From NCBI GenBank assembly GCA_964421085.1, contig CAYQVO010000013.1, forward strand, positions 16,798 through 80,797: DNA of 64,000 bases, in the 5' to 3' direction. The DNA is from CAYQVO01 sp964421085. Its GTDB lineage: Bacteria; Bdellovibrionota_C; UBA2361; CAYQVO01. Position 1 is the stretch's first letter; every line of letters starts with the position of its first letter. The position numbers and the translations under genes are program-made. Positions 9,118-18,191 of the stretch are shown piece after piece. The notes beneath the pieces are model-generated. The model did not search any database. It saw only the letters and a program-made list of their open reading frames with translations, and was not told where the DNA came from.

Positions 9118-9615
9118 CTACACTTCCTCCCTGGCCCATGCAGTCGAAAGGCAGTCGGCGTACTCATTCCAGAGCCACCCATTATGCGCCTTTACCCATT
9201 TAAGCTTCGCTTTTGGCTTCCTTTTATGAAGCGAATAAAGTTCTTTGACAAGATCGAGGTTCTTAACCGGACCATCCTTTCGCTTCCAGCCGCGGCGCTC
9301 CCAGGCAGCCGCCCATTCATTGATGGTCTTCACGCAAAGCTCGCTGTCCGAAAAAATCTCGACATCTTCGTTATCGCCCGTCATCTTGAAGGCTTCGATA
9401 AGAGCGTTAAGTTCCATCCTGTTATTTGTCGTCTCCTCCTCATGGCCGAACTTTTCTTCGAGAATCTCGCCGTCTTTCACTCTGACAACGCCCCATCCGC
9501 CCGGACCCGGGTTTGGCCGCGCCGCGCCGTCGGAAAAAATGCCTGTCTGCGGCCCGTGCCGGTAACGCTTGAGGACCTCTCTTCGTGGAAGACATTCGCA
9601 ATCAAAACCTGTCAT
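9118..9615 (-). CDS. rnhA: Ribonuclease HI
   Basis: A 165-residue RNase HI, which removes RNA from RNA-DNA hybrids. The four catalytic carboxylates are visible: Asp29 in SDGAARPNPGPGGWG, Glu67 in TNNRMELNAL, Asp89 in FSDSEL and Asp153 in WNEYADCL, with the conserved histidine at His143 (KAHNG). About 20 extra N-terminal residues precede the core domain. It heads the minus-strand run but is separated by 165 bases from the exported-protein cluster, so common transcription is uncertain. Confidence 0.94.
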   Translation of the reverse strand: MTGFDCECLPRREVLKRYRHGPQTGIFSDGAARPNPGPGGWGVVRVKDGEILEEKFGHEEETTNNRMELNALIEAFKMTGDNEDVEIFSDSELCVKTINEWAAAWERRGWKRKDGPVKNLDLVKELYSLHKRKPKAKLKWVKAHNGWLWNEYADCLSTAWAREEV

Positions 9616-9663
9616 GACCGGCTCTTTCTAAAATAGACTGCAGACTATATTCTCAACTTACCA

Positions 9664-10956
9664 ATGAAAATCCTCCTCTTCAACCAGGACTGGTTTCTCG
9701 ACGAATTCCGTGAATGGGGTCACGATGTAAAGACGTGCGGCATGGCGAACCATCTCGAGACCGTGCTCCCCACGCCTTTTATCTCGCTCGAAAGAGTCCT
9801 TTCAGATCACCTCGGCGGATTCGAGCCGGACGTAATTATATGGTTCGATAACAGCTCCCCTGTTCTCGTGCAGGGACTTGCTGAAACGGAAATTCCCACC
9901 GTTCTTTACTCAATCGACACGCACCACCATCACGCGGTTCACCGGTACCTCGCGCATGTGTTTGATCTCACCATGATAGCCCAGAAAGACTACCTTCCTG
10001 AGTTTCGCGCGGTAGGGTCGGATGCCGCCTGGCTTCCGCTCTGGGCGTCCCGTTTTCAGGAAGCCTCGACCGAAAAGAAGCATGGTGCCGTCTTTGTCGG
10101 CAATCTCAACGCGAAACTGAATCCCGGGCGTGTAAGATTCTTCGAAGCGCTGTGCAGAGAGGTTCCGGTGGTGACGACGACCGGCGAGTTCTGGAAAATC
10201 TTCCCGTACAGCGAAATAGTGGTCAATCAGACGGTTAAAGGAGATCTGAATTTCCGCGTTTTTGAGGCAATGATGTCCGGAGCTCTTCTCCTTACCGAAA
10301 GCTCTGAAAACGGCCTTTTCGATCTTTTTACGGACGGCGAACACCTTGTCTGTTACGAAAAGGACGGTGTAAAAGACGCTGCCGACAAGATAAAGGCGTA
10401 TCTGGCCGACATCCCCGCAGCAAGACGAATCGGCCAGGCGGGGCGTGAGCGAATCCTTGCAAAACACCTTCCCATACACAGGGCTGAGGTTATCATGAAT
10501 GCGGTAGAACATCTGCAAAAGACGAATTCCAACAGGAAGTATTTCGCTCAGGCGTACTGCACAAGTGTCGCATCGAGATCAATGGAAACAAGGGACAGCC
10601 AGGCCTTTGGAATCCTCCTGATAAGAGCGCTTCGCTCCTTTGAGCTGGGACTCGAGCGTGGTGAATGCATGGATGAATTCCTCTGTCTCGAGGCTATCTA
10701 CTCCTGTTTCCGTTTTGACCAGATCTATTCGTCGACAGCCGGAACGAGTCTTCTTGCCCGCCTTCAGGAGGCCAATCCTGAGACCGCGCCCCTTCTCCTT
10801 GCCAGAATACGGGATCTCCTCAACAAGGGAAGACTCGATGACGCCACCAGACTTTCAGAGGAAGTATTCGGGGAGTCCCGGGGACTCGTTTTCGAGCAGG
10901 CTGAAAGGCTTGTGGCAACGATACTTTCAACTGCTGAAACCCTGAAAAATGTCTGA
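9664..10956 (+). CDS. CgeB-like glycosyltransferase
   Basis: A 430-residue protein. The first 280 residues match the CgeB / spore-maturation-type glycosyltransferase fold (GT-B): an N-terminal Rossmann half with FEPDVIIWFDNSSPVL and IDTHHHHAVHRY, then a C-terminal half with VNQTVKGDLNFRVFEAMMSGALLLTE and an FTDGEHLVCYEK nucleotide-sugar pocket. The last 130 residues are helical and unassigned. It overlaps the pseudouridine synthase gene downstream by 8 bases, suggesting one transcript. The acceptor cannot be told from sequence; surface glycan or protein glycosylation is likely. Confidence 0.8.
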   Translation: MKILLFNQDWFLDEFREWGHDVKTCGMANHLETVLPTPFISLERVLSDHLGGFEPDVIIWFDNSSPVLVQGLAETEIPTVLYSIDTHHHHAVHRYLAHVFDLTMIAQKDYLPEFRAVGSDAAWLPLWASRFQEASTEKKHGAVFVGNLNAKLNPGRVRFFEALCREVPVVTTTGEFWKIFPYSEIVVNQTVKGDLNFRVFEAMMSGALLLTESSENGLFDLFTDGEHLVCYEKDGVKDAADKIKAYLADIPAARRIGQAGRERILAKHLPIHRAEVIMNAVEHLQKTNSNRKYFAQAYCTSVASRSMETRDSQAFGILLIRALRSFELGLERGECMDEFLCLEAIYSCFRFDQIYSSTAGTSLLARLQEANPETAPLLLARIRDLLNKGRLDDATRLSEEVFGESRGLVFEQAERLVATILSTAETLKNV

Positions 10957-11671
10957 TATTTCGCCTGCTCTGGAAATCCTGTTCGAGGATGACTTTATTA
11001 TCGCAATCAACAAACCCCCCTGCACCCATTCAGTAATGCAGGGAAGCTCGCGGGAAAACTCCATTGCGTACTCCCTCTTTAAGAGAAACCCCGGAGCCTG
11101 CGCCGTTTCCTTCAAGGAGGACGACGCAGGTCTTGTCCACCGGCTCGATTTCGAAACCAGCGGTGTTCTTATTGCGGCAAAAACGAGAGATGTCTGGATT
11201 GCGTTGAGGGAACAGTTCTCCGGAGATAAGATAAAGAAAACTTATCTCGCGCTTGTCGAAGGAGAATTTCCAGAGACAGCGGTCGTTTCTTCCCGCATTG
11301 GAAGCAGACACCGTCGTGGGAAGAAAGTCCGGGTTTATCCTGAATCGAGTGACGCCCCAAGGACACAGCCGGCACAGACCTCGTTCGAGCAGGTTAAGTT
11401 CATCCCCGACCACAGTTGTTCCGTAGTCCGGGCATTTTTGACATCGGGAAGACGGCATCAGATCCGGGCTCATGCTTCGGAAACAGGACACCCACTTTTC
11501 GGAGACAGCCTTTACGGCAGTACCCGCAGCGTATCCGATACCGTGTACTCAACCAGGGACGTTCCCTCCTTTCTCCTGCACGCTTCTTCCATAGTATTTC
11601 CTTACCCGATCAAGGGCGAACTCTTTGAAATTACCGCTGTTTCTAGTCTCTTTGAAAATTTATTACAGTGA
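10949..11671 (+). CDS. RluA family pseudouridine synthase
   Basis: A 240-residue enzyme of the RluA/RluC/RluD family that isomerises uridine to pseudouridine in rRNA or tRNA. The catalytic motif HRLDFETSG (Asp67) is intact, followed by KKTYLALVEGEF and the C-terminal SGRRHQIRAH motif near residue 170. There is no N-terminal S4 domain, so it resembles the shorter RluA/TruC-like members. The target nucleotide cannot be decided. It overlaps the upstream glycosyltransferase by 8 bases. Confidence 0.9.
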   Translation: MSDISPALEILFEDDFIIAINKPPCTHSVMQGSSRENSIAYSLFKRNPGACAVSFKEDDAGLVHRLDFETSGVLIAAKTRDVWIALREQFSGDKIKKTYLALVEGEFPETAVVSSRIGSRHRRGKKVRVYPESSDAPRTQPAQTSFEQVKFIPDHSCSVVRAFLTSGRRHQIRAHASETGHPLFGDSLYGSTRSVSDTVYSTRDVPSFLLHASSIVFPYPIKGELFEITAVSSLFENLLQ

Positions 11672-11782
11672 TTTCAGTAGTTTGCTGCAGCTCATGTCGG
11701 TATATAAAATTATCTCTTGAATCCTCAAGTATTCGTTGGCATCTTATATGAACACGATTATCAAGATCTTTATGAGGCTGTC

Positions 11783-12148
11783 ATGAGTGAGTACAGCGAA
11801 GAGAGAGTGATACTTCTGGACGAAGACTCGTCGGGTGTTTTTGAGGTGCCGGAATTCCTGAATTCGTCGGAGAAGCGGCTTCTTTTTGCCATCTGCGAAC
11901 GTGCCGTGCGGGATCTGTTTTCGTCGAATGAAGAGGAGCGGGCAGCTTCTATTGCCTGGTTTGAGGACGACGAGGGGAACGAACCTTTCAGCTTTCCGTG
12001 GATCTGCGAAGTGCTGGACCTCAACAGGATGCATCTTCTCTCAAAGATACGGAGTCTTCACGAGATAGGTGCAAACTCTCCAAATGCATCACGGGAGATC
12101 TATGCGCTGATTGGAATGAATAACGAGGAGCCAAGGTCAGCAGCGTAG
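11783..12148 (+). CDS. Small acidic protein of unknown function
   Basis: About 121 residues from the ATG at 11783, which has GAGG a few bases upstream; the frame stays open back to a TTG at 11717, so 22 more residues are possible. The central segment, AASIAWFEDDEGNEPFSFPWICEVLDLN, resembles small deltaproteobacterial orphans with a 'W..DD...PFSF.N.C..L.L' pattern; those are uncharacterised and known to me only by recollection. It is acidic and helical. It converges on atpE, with a long perfect stem-loop between them. Confidence 0.7.
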   Translation: MSEYSEERVILLDEDSSGVFEVPEFLNSSEKRLLFAICERAVRDLFSSNEEERAASIAWFEDDEGNEPFSFPWICEVLDLNRMHLLSKIRSLHEIGANSPNASREIYALIGMNNEEPRSAA

Positions 12149-12149
12149 G

Positions 12150-12212
12150 TTCTACCCTTTCCGCAGTGAAGTCGACGAAGTTGTACTGGGTTGCGATTCG
12201 GAAAGGGTAGAA
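12150..12212. terminator. Long perfect inverted repeat between convergent genes
   Basis: A 14-base arm at 12150-12163 (TTCTACCCTTTCCG) is exactly complementary to 12199-12212, with a 35-base loop. It fills the space between the small plus-strand gene and atpE, which converge on it. It could act as a bidirectional transcription terminator or mRNA 3'-end stabiliser, but neither strand shows a clear T run after the stem. Confidence 0.5.
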
Positions 12213-12216
12213 TGAA

Positions 12217-12543
12217 CTAAATCTTTCCGGCCAGAGTAAACGCGATCACGAATGCGAAAATTCCAAGAGCTTCCATGAACACAAGGCCGATGATCATCGG
12301 AGTGAATACCTTGCCTGCTGCGGCCGGATTCCTCCCGATCGACTCAAGGGCCGCCGTGACCGCGCGTCCCTGAGCCAGCGCCGCTCCAAGTATAGCTATC
12401 GCGACCGCAATGCTGGCGCCGACTGCTGTCAAACCCGCATCCCCCGCGCCGGCGACTTTTGCCGCTTCTTCCGCGGAGGCTGTACTGAAGCAAATGAGAC
12501 TCAAAGCCCATACTGCAAGAATGCCCGCAAAATACCTTCTCAT
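12217..12543 (-). CDS. atpE: F0 ATP synthase subunit c
   Basis: A 108-residue subunit c from the ATG at 12543, preceded by AGGAG at good spacing. Two helices flank the polar loop GRNP (Arg71, Asn72). The ion-carrying carboxylate is Glu91 in FMEALGIF. Gln58 in the first helix aligns with the glutamine of Na+-type rings, but the residue after Glu91 is Ala rather than the Ser that also binds Na+, so the ion cannot be decided. Unusually, about 24 residues resembling a signal peptide (ending STASA) precede the first c helix. It is the last gene of atpI-atpB-atpE. Confidence 0.95.
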   Translation of the reverse strand: MRRYFAGILAVWALSLICFSTASAEEAAKVAGAGDAGLTAVGASIAVAIAILGAALAQGRAVTAALESIGRNPAAAGKVFTPMIIGLVFMEALGIFAFVIAFTLAGKI

Positions 12544-12584
12544 CGGTTCTCCTGTTCTAAACACCTCAAAAACTCCGTCAGCAC

Positions 12585-13295
12585 TCAGTGATGCTCATCC
12601 TCTTCGTGCTGCATTACTAAAAGAATATAAATCATCGTCAGTGTGCCGAACACGAATGCCTGCATGAATGCGACGAAAGTCCCCATCGCATAGAACGCAA
12701 CCGGCACGACATAGTTTGCAAGATCGGTAAACGTTGCAAGCACAAGGTGGTCAGCGCTGATATTCCAATATAACCTCATGGTCAAAGTCAATATTCGAAG
12801 ACAGGTGCTCAGGATTTCGAGCGGGAACATGAGCGGGGCCACAAAGATCACGGGTCCGCAAAAGTGTTTGAGATACCCAATTACTCCATTCTCCCGCACC
12901 CCTATCCAGTTAAAGGATATGAAAACCACCAGCGCCATGCCTACGTTGACCCAGATAGTCGTCGTAATTGCGGGCATGCCGGGAATAAGCCCGAGCATAT
13001 TGGCCGCAAGCACAAAAAAGAAAACGCTTCCGCAGAACGGGGCAAATTCTCTCCGCTCCCGCCCAAGTATAGAATCGAAATATTTCAGGTACATTTCGAC
13101 AAGCAGATCGAAGATTGAGGAGATTGAGGGCTTCGCCGAGGGGACAACTGCCTCTTGCACGCCTTCAGCACGCTTAATACTTGCGGCCGCCTTCATGCCG
13201 ACAGCGATTAACGCGCCGCCAAGAACTGCTCCAGCTGCAAACTTCTGCAACTCGGGTTGACTGATAAATGGACTTAAGTACGTGAAACCTTCCAT
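12585..13295 (-). CDS. atpB: F0 ATP synthase subunit a
   Basis: A 236-residue membrane protein matching subunit a, which forms the half-channels next to the c ring. The essential helix contains LTLTMRLYWNIS with the invariant arginine, followed by a long terminal hydrophobic pair (AFMQAFVFGTLTMIYILL) typical of the family. In the middle, GLIPGMPAITTTIWVNVGMA is the usual conserved 'G.IP....T......A' segment. The stop lies 41 bases before the atpE start, on the same strand. Confidence 0.95.
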   Translation of the reverse strand: MEGFTYLSPFISQPELQKFAAGAVLGGALIAVGMKAAASIKRAEGVQEAVVPSAKPSISSIFDLLVEMYLKYFDSILGRERREFAPFCGSVFFFVLAANMLGLIPGMPAITTTIWVNVGMALVVFISFNWIGVRENGVIGYLKHFCGPVIFVAPLMFPLEILSTCLRILTLTMRLYWNISADHLVLATFTDLANYVVPVAFYAMGTFVAFMQAFVFGTLTMIYILLVMQHEEDEHH

Positions 13296-13364
13296 TGAGG
13301 GAGCCGATGCGTCTGAATGAGCAATATCAACAACATGTATCGTATGATGATACAGGAGACGGGG

Positions 13365-13736
13365 TCAACAGCAAGAGGAATCGCCCTTCCTGAACACCAG
13401 CACGAGACTGGCGGGTACAAAAGAAAGGAGGCCGGCCAGAAACCAGGGTATATAGAGAGCCGATGGACTTCTCAGGAGCACCCAGATAAGGGCACACACG
13501 AAAATTGCTTTAGCAAGGCCGGGCAATACAAAGAGCGTTACACTTTTACGGTTGAACAGGATTTTTCCTGCGAGCACTTCATAAAGGAGAATTGTGATAA
13601 GCGAATAGGCGCCGCCTGCTGCCGCTGCAAGCGCCTCACTTACACCGCGCGCTGTGATGGCTATGAGGATGATGAGAAGAACTATGGTGCCGTTCGCGAT
13701 TCTAAAAACTCGAATGCCGGATCTTCGCGCTATCAC
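13365..13736 (-). CDS. AtpI-like small membrane protein
   Basis: A 123-residue protein with four predicted membrane helices and no catalytic motif. Its position directly upstream of atpB on the same strand, 69 bases away, and its size and hydrophobic layout match the ATP synthase protein I (AtpI) group, which assists c-ring assembly or Mg2+ supply. Sequence similarity in this group is very low, so the call rests mostly on context. A C-terminal SSCC is unusual. Confidence 0.65.
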   Translation of the reverse strand: MIARRSGIRVFRIANGTIVLLIILIAITARGVSEALAAAAGGAYSLITILLYEVLAGKILFNRKSVTLFVLPGLAKAIFVCALIWVLLRSPSALYIPWFLAGLLSFVPASLVLVFRKGDSSCC

Positions 13737-14065
13737 TGTATGAAGCTCAATGTTTACGCATAGTTTCTTTTCTCAACGTATCATGTTCGCCCCTGATACG
13801 CGAAAGGAAGTTTAACTCACTTTTACTAAAAAAAATTCGCAACCGAAAACGCTCTGATTTCATTTGTGATAGACTGCGATAGAATTTTTTTTTTGAAAGC
13901 GCTTGTAAAAACTTTTTTCTCTCAGATAGAGTGCCTTCTCATCAGATGTCCCCGGACGGTTTTTTTTGATCGTTTTTTGTGTTCCGGGCGTTTTTCAGAA
14001 ACGCTCTCCTTCACAAATCGGAATTGTATAACTTTTTGTAAAGAGCGCAGCTTTTAAAAGAGCGT
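13737..14065. promoter_or_regulatory. Divergent intergenic region, atpI / dnaA
   Basis: This 329-base gap separates the leftward ATP synthase genes from the rightward dnaA gene and must hold both promoters. It is AT-rich with many T tracts, for example around 13888-13895 and 13964-13971. I found no good DnaA box of the TTATCCACA type in it. The dnaA start (ATG 14066) has no strong Shine-Dalgarno. I see no small gene here. Confidence 0.5.
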
Positions 14066-15499
14066 ATGCAGCAAGGGTCGTCAAATTTCAAGTACCTGAT
14101 CTCTGATGCCTGGGAGCGAAGCTTATCGACCCTGAAGAAGGAGCTTGATTCGCACATTTTCACCGCCTACATAGAGCCCCTGGAATTCAGAACGCCTGAT
14201 TCCGTACCGGAAAACCATGGAGGTGAGAGCGAGTCCGCATCGAAAATCATAATAGCCGCTCCCTCGAGATTCGTATGTAATCATGTGCAGCTCAACTTCG
14301 GTGACCGGATTAAGTCGCTGGTGTCCGACGAGATGGGTTCGAAGGATGTGAATATCGAGTATATAGTCGAGTCGCCGCTTTCCCCTCTGCCGAGTGAAGC
14401 GCCCTATGTAATCGTAAAAAAAACACCTCCGGTTGCCGCCCGGCCTTCTGAGAGAGGTTCGCATAACTCGTCGCCTCCTGGACTTAACCCTCGGTATACT
14501 TTCTCTAATTTCGTGGTTGGCAGCAGTAACCAGTTCTGCCAGGCGGCAGCATACCGGGTCGCAGAACAGCCCGGCCGGAGTTATAACCCCCTTTTCATTT
14601 ACAGTGGAGTTGGTCTTGGAAAGACACATCTCCTCCATGCCATTGGAAACATGGTTCATCAGGCCGATCCTTCGAAGAACGTGCTTTATATGTCTTCGGA
14701 AGCTTTCACCAACGAACTTATCCAGGCTCTCAAGAATGCAAAAATGGATGAGTTCAAGAAAAAGTTCAGGTCGGTGGATGTATTGTTGATCGATGACATC
14801 CAGTTTATTGCCGGCAAAGAGAGAACGCAGGAGGAGTTTTTCCACACATTTAACGCGCTGTACAATCTCAAACATCAGATCGTCGTGACATCTGATAAGA
14901 TTCCCTCAGCCATTGTGGGAATTGAAGAGCGTCTTCAGACGAGATTCTCCTGGGGACTGATAGCGGACATGCAGGCCCCGGATTTTGAAACTCGAGTTGC
15001 AATTCTGAAAAGGAAGGCGTCGCTCGAGTCCTTTGAGCTTCCGGAAAAGGTCGCAACCCTGCTTGCGGAGAAAATTACTTCAAATGTGCGCGAGCTTGAA
15101 GGCGCTCTCACCAGAATTCACGCGATGAGCACGCTCCAAAACGCTCCAATCGACGTGAATCTCACAACATCGGCGCTTCGCGACATACTTCAGCCGAGAA
15201 TCATAAGCGTTTCGATTGATGACATTAAAAAGGCCGTCTCGTTACACTTCTCCCTTAAAGTTTCAGACATGAGTTCAAAGCGACGGACGAGAAATCTTTC
15301 GCTGCCGCGGCACATTGCAATGTACCTGTGCAGGAAACATACTACAGCATCGTATCCCGAGATCGGACACCAGTTCGGTGGAAGAGATCATTCAAGCGTG
15401 ATACATGCCGCGCATGTTGTTTCGTCCAAGCTGACAGTTGATCCGGCAATAAGAGATGCGGTTGAAGAGATTGAAAGAAAACTGTTTGCTCCAAAATGA
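14066..15499 (+). CDS. dnaA: Chromosomal replication initiator DnaA
   Basis: A 477-residue DnaA. Domain I occupies about the first 90 residues and a Pro/Ser-rich linker runs to about 145. The AAA+ domain carries Walker A GVGLGKTH near residues 181-188, Walker B LLIDDIQF near 240 and the arginine finger region ERLQTRFSWG. Domain IV ends with the DNA-binding signature CRKHTTASYPEIGHQFGGRD and SSVIHA near residue 440. It binds DnaA boxes at oriC and opens the duplex. It is first in the dnaA-dnaN-recF-gyrB order, 307 bases before dnaN. Confidence 0.98.
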   Translation: MQQGSSNFKYLISDAWERSLSTLKKELDSHIFTAYIEPLEFRTPDSVPENHGGESESASKIIIAAPSRFVCNHVQLNFGDRIKSLVSDEMGSKDVNIEYIVESPLSPLPSEAPYVIVKKTPPVAARPSERGSHNSSPPGLNPRYTFSNFVVGSSNQFCQAAAYRVAEQPGRSYNPLFIYSGVGLGKTHLLHAIGNMVHQADPSKNVLYMSSEAFTNELIQALKNAKMDEFKKKFRSVDVLLIDDIQFIAGKERTQEEFFHTFNALYNLKHQIVVTSDKIPSAIVGIEERLQTRFSWGLIADMQAPDFETRVAILKRKASLESFELPEKVATLLAEKITSNVRELEGALTRIHAMSTLQNAPIDVNLTTSALRDILQPRIISVSIDDIKKAVSLHFSLKVSDMSSKRRTRNLSLPRHIAMYLCRKHTTASYPEIGHQFGGRDHSSVIHAAHVVSSKLTVDPAIRDAVEEIERKLFAPK

Positions 15500-15806
15500 A
15501 CCTGCAAAGTCAGGGCGTTAAGCTGCCGCCGCAGTTTGGGGAAACAGGCCCTAATCAGCTGGTATAGCTCGCGAAAATCCGGTAAAACCTGTTGATAAGC
15601 TTTGTATTTGATGGGGAAGGAAGGGCTGATCTGGTGATGCATTTTACTGGCTGTGAATTACCAGTGAATCTCTGCACAGTTTTGTCCTGGTTTTTCAACA
15701 GAAGTATTGTATAAATGCTGATACCTTGCGCTGGTTATAAATCGTTTCGAGTATTACTACTCCTACTTCTAATATTTTAATCTAATTAGATGTAAAGAGC
15801 GGACTT
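15500..15806. other. Putative replication origin (oriC) between dnaA and dnaN
   Basis: This 307-base non-coding gap has three features expected of a bacterial origin. First, two DnaA-box-like sites share the form TTWTCAACA: 15590-15598 (reverse strand, TTATCAACA) and 15692-15700 (TTTTCAACA), each one base from the relaxed consensus. Second, 15757-15771 is a run of five trinucleotides CTA CTC CTA CTT CTA, which on the complementary strand matches the DnaA-trio pattern. Third, an AT-rich stretch follows at 15770-15795, the expected side for unwinding. Canonical TTATCCACA boxes are absent, so this is a strong candidate and not proof. Confidence 0.6.
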
Positions 15807-16940
15807 ATGAATTTGACAATTCCAAAATCAGAACTGAGCAGAGGACTGTATATGACACAGAGCATCGTGGAGAAAAGAACCACGATGCCTATTCTTGTGA
15901 ACCTGCTTCTTACAGCCTCCAATGAGGGTCTCACAATCTCAGCGACTGATCTGGAAATTACAGCAGTCGCGCGCCTGAATGCGTCTGTGAAAACACGGGG
16001 CAGCACGACAGTAAACGCAAAAATACTCGGCGACATAGTGAAAGAACTTCCGGAGGGCGATGTTAAACTTGAAGTTACGGATGGCGACAGGCTCGAAATC
16101 ACCGCGGGTAAGTCTAAATTTAAAGTAATCGGAACAAGCAGCGAGGAGTATCCGGGACTTCCGGGGATAAATTTTGAAATCGAAGGCCGAATAAACGCGA
16201 AACTCCTTACGGAGATGATTAACAAGACGATTTACGCCGTTTCTCACGATGAAACGCGATACAATCTGGGTGGAGTGTGTTTCGACACAGGAGATGCTGC
16301 GAAGAATTCAAAGAAGAAGGCAACCGAACTGCGGATGGTGGCGACTGACGGCCATCGTCTGGCGATTATTACAAGGCCAGTGGAGAATGTTCCAGCGATT
16401 GAAAAGGTTATAGTTCCGAGAAAAGGACTTCTTGAAATTCGCAAGCTTCTCGATTCGGCAGAAGATGCCGACATAGGATTAGATGTTCGGGAGGGATTTC
16501 TCGCAGTTGAATCAAAAGACTGCAAGATGTCTGTAAGACTCATTGACGGTGAGTTTCCTGATTACAACCAGGTGATTCCGCAGAAAAAGGGCGTGGTTGC
16601 GGCAGTGCCCGCCGCGGAGTTCGCAGCCGCACTGAGGCGCGCTGTTCTGATGGTAACTGACAAAAACAAGTGCGTGCGCCTTGATTTCAGTCAGGACAGC
16701 CTGAGCATTTTGAGTTCCAGTCCTGAGTTAGGCGAATCAAAAGAGGAGCTCTCGCTTCAGTATGCAGGGAAGCCGCTCACTATTGGTTTTAATGCACGGT
16801 ATGTTCTCGAATTTGCGGCATCGATAGGCGAGGAACGTGAGCTTCAAATCGAGCTTCACGGCGAAACAGGGCCGGGGAAGTTCTTATCGGAAGATGACGA
16901 ATCATATATTGGAATAGTGATGCCCATGAGGCTTGTGTAG
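15807..16940 (+). CDS. dnaN: DNA polymerase III beta subunit (sliding clamp)
   Basis: A 377-residue sliding clamp with the expected length and three-domain layout. It starts MNLTIPKSEL and contains KRTTMPILVNLLL, the family block near residues 20-33, then ATDLEI and ATDGHRLA, and ends in the conserved C-terminal IVMPMRL. The protein forms a ring dimer that tethers replicative polymerase and other enzymes to DNA. The stop is 2 bases before the recF start, so the two genes are very likely co-translated. Confidence 0.98.
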   Translation: MNLTIPKSELSRGLYMTQSIVEKRTTMPILVNLLLTASNEGLTISATDLEITAVARLNASVKTRGSTTVNAKILGDIVKELPEGDVKLEVTDGDRLEITAGKSKFKVIGTSSEEYPGLPGINFEIEGRINAKLLTEMINKTIYAVSHDETRYNLGGVCFDTGDAAKNSKKKATELRMVATDGHRLAIITRPVENVPAIEKVIVPRKGLLEIRKLLDSAEDADIGLDVREGFLAVESKDCKMSVRLIDGEFPDYNQVIPQKKGVVAAVPAAEFAAALRRAVLMVTDKNKCVRLDFSQDSLSILSSSPELGESKEELSLQYAGKPLTIGFNARYVLEFAASIGEERELQIELHGETGPGKFLSEDDESYIGIVMPMRLV

Positions 16941-16942
16941 CC

Positions 16943-18049
16943 TTGTTTTTGAAGAATCTCCGGGTAGCGGGATTCAGAAATCTCGCCGGGCAGGCAGTTT
17001 CATTCTCGGCAGGCGTTAATTTCATCTCGGGCAGGAACGGGGAGGGGAAAACAAACCTTCTCGAGGCAATCTATGTCCTGAGCCTTTCGAAGTCATTTAG
17101 AAGTTGCAGAACGCAGGAGCTTATCCGGTGGGGCGAACGTACCGGGACTATCTACGGTGTGGTTCACGATGTTCTCGACGACATTGAACTTGCCGTAAGC
17201 CTTGAAGGGGGAAGCAGACGTCTGTATGTTAACCAGACGAAAGTTCCTTCAGTTGTCGAATACATCGGAAGACTTACGACAATAACCTTCAATCCTGCGG
17301 ACCTTGCTCTTGTTAAAGGGGCGCCGGCACTTAGACGACGATTCCTCGATAAGCATATCACAGATCTGAAACCATCGCTCATGCGGCACTTCCTCAGTTA
17401 CCAGAGAGCGCTTTCGCACAAGCAGGCCCTCCTGAAGGAAGGAACCGATCAGAAAACAATGGCATCGTGGAACGTCGTTCTCGCGCAAAGCGGACTCCAG
17501 ATCCTTCGGGAGCGAAAGGAACTTCTCGGCCGGCTGCAGGAAAAGGTCAACGAGACGGCCGAACGGGTCGGCGCAGAAGACGGCGACCTGAAACTCGAAC
17601 TGCGGTCCACGCTTCCTGACGAGTGTATCGCCGGCGACTGGAAAGGACTCTTCGACTTTATTAATGCGGAGTTCAAAAAAGAGCAGCACCGGAAAAAAGC
17701 CCTTTACGGTCCGCACAGAGATGAAATTTTAATAACAACAGGGGGAGTCGACTCGAGGGCATACGCGTCACAGGGACAGACCAGAAGTATTGTGCTGTCG
17801 CTCAAACTTGCGATGCTGGAACTCGTCGAAGATGACCGGGGAGACAGCCCGGTACTGCTGCTCGACGATGTCGATTCGGAGCTCGATGCGGGAAGACGTG
17901 CCGTGCTGTTTAGAACTATCTCTGCAAAGCCGCGGCAGGTAATAATAACAGGCACTGATGATGGAGAGCTGAGAGCAAAGTGGAGGGGTGATTTCAAGCT
18001 TTTAACGCTGAAAAATGGGCGGTTAGAGCAGCCTTTTTCCACAGGGTAA
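16943..18049 (+). CDS. recF: DNA replication/repair protein RecF
   Basis: A 368-residue RecF beginning at a TTG start directly behind dnaN. The N-terminal ATPase loop GRNGEGKTNLLEAIY and the following LSLSKSFR are typical. The C-terminal part has YGPHRDEI and Walker B/D-loop LLLDDVDSELDAGRR. RecF loads RecA at gaps with RecO and RecR. The length is usual for the family. The weak start codon and 2-base gap suggest that its expression depends on dnaN translation. Confidence 0.96.
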   Translation: MFLKNLRVAGFRNLAGQAVSFSAGVNFISGRNGEGKTNLLEAIYVLSLSKSFRSCRTQELIRWGERTGTIYGVVHDVLDDIELAVSLEGGSRRLYVNQTKVPSVVEYIGRLTTITFNPADLALVKGAPALRRRFLDKHITDLKPSLMRHFLSYQRALSHKQALLKEGTDQKTMASWNVVLAQSGLQILRERKELLGRLQEKVNETAERVGAEDGDLKLELRSTLPDECIAGDWKGLFDFINAEFKKEQHRKKALYGPHRDEILITTGGVDSRAYASQGQTRSIVLSLKLAMLELVEDDRGDSPVLLLDDVDSELDAGRRAVLFRTISAKPRQVIITGTDDGELRAKWRGDFKLLTLKNGRLEQPFSTG

Positions 18050-18191
18050 GTTGCTAAAATCAGTGAAAAAAGGCATAGTATAGCGAGCGTTGAAAGAACC
18101 CCTTTTTCGACCCGTAAGAAGGGGCGAGTTCACACCCATTTTGCCCTGTTGGCTATTCGGGGGGACTCGACCGGGAACATCATTAAAACAA

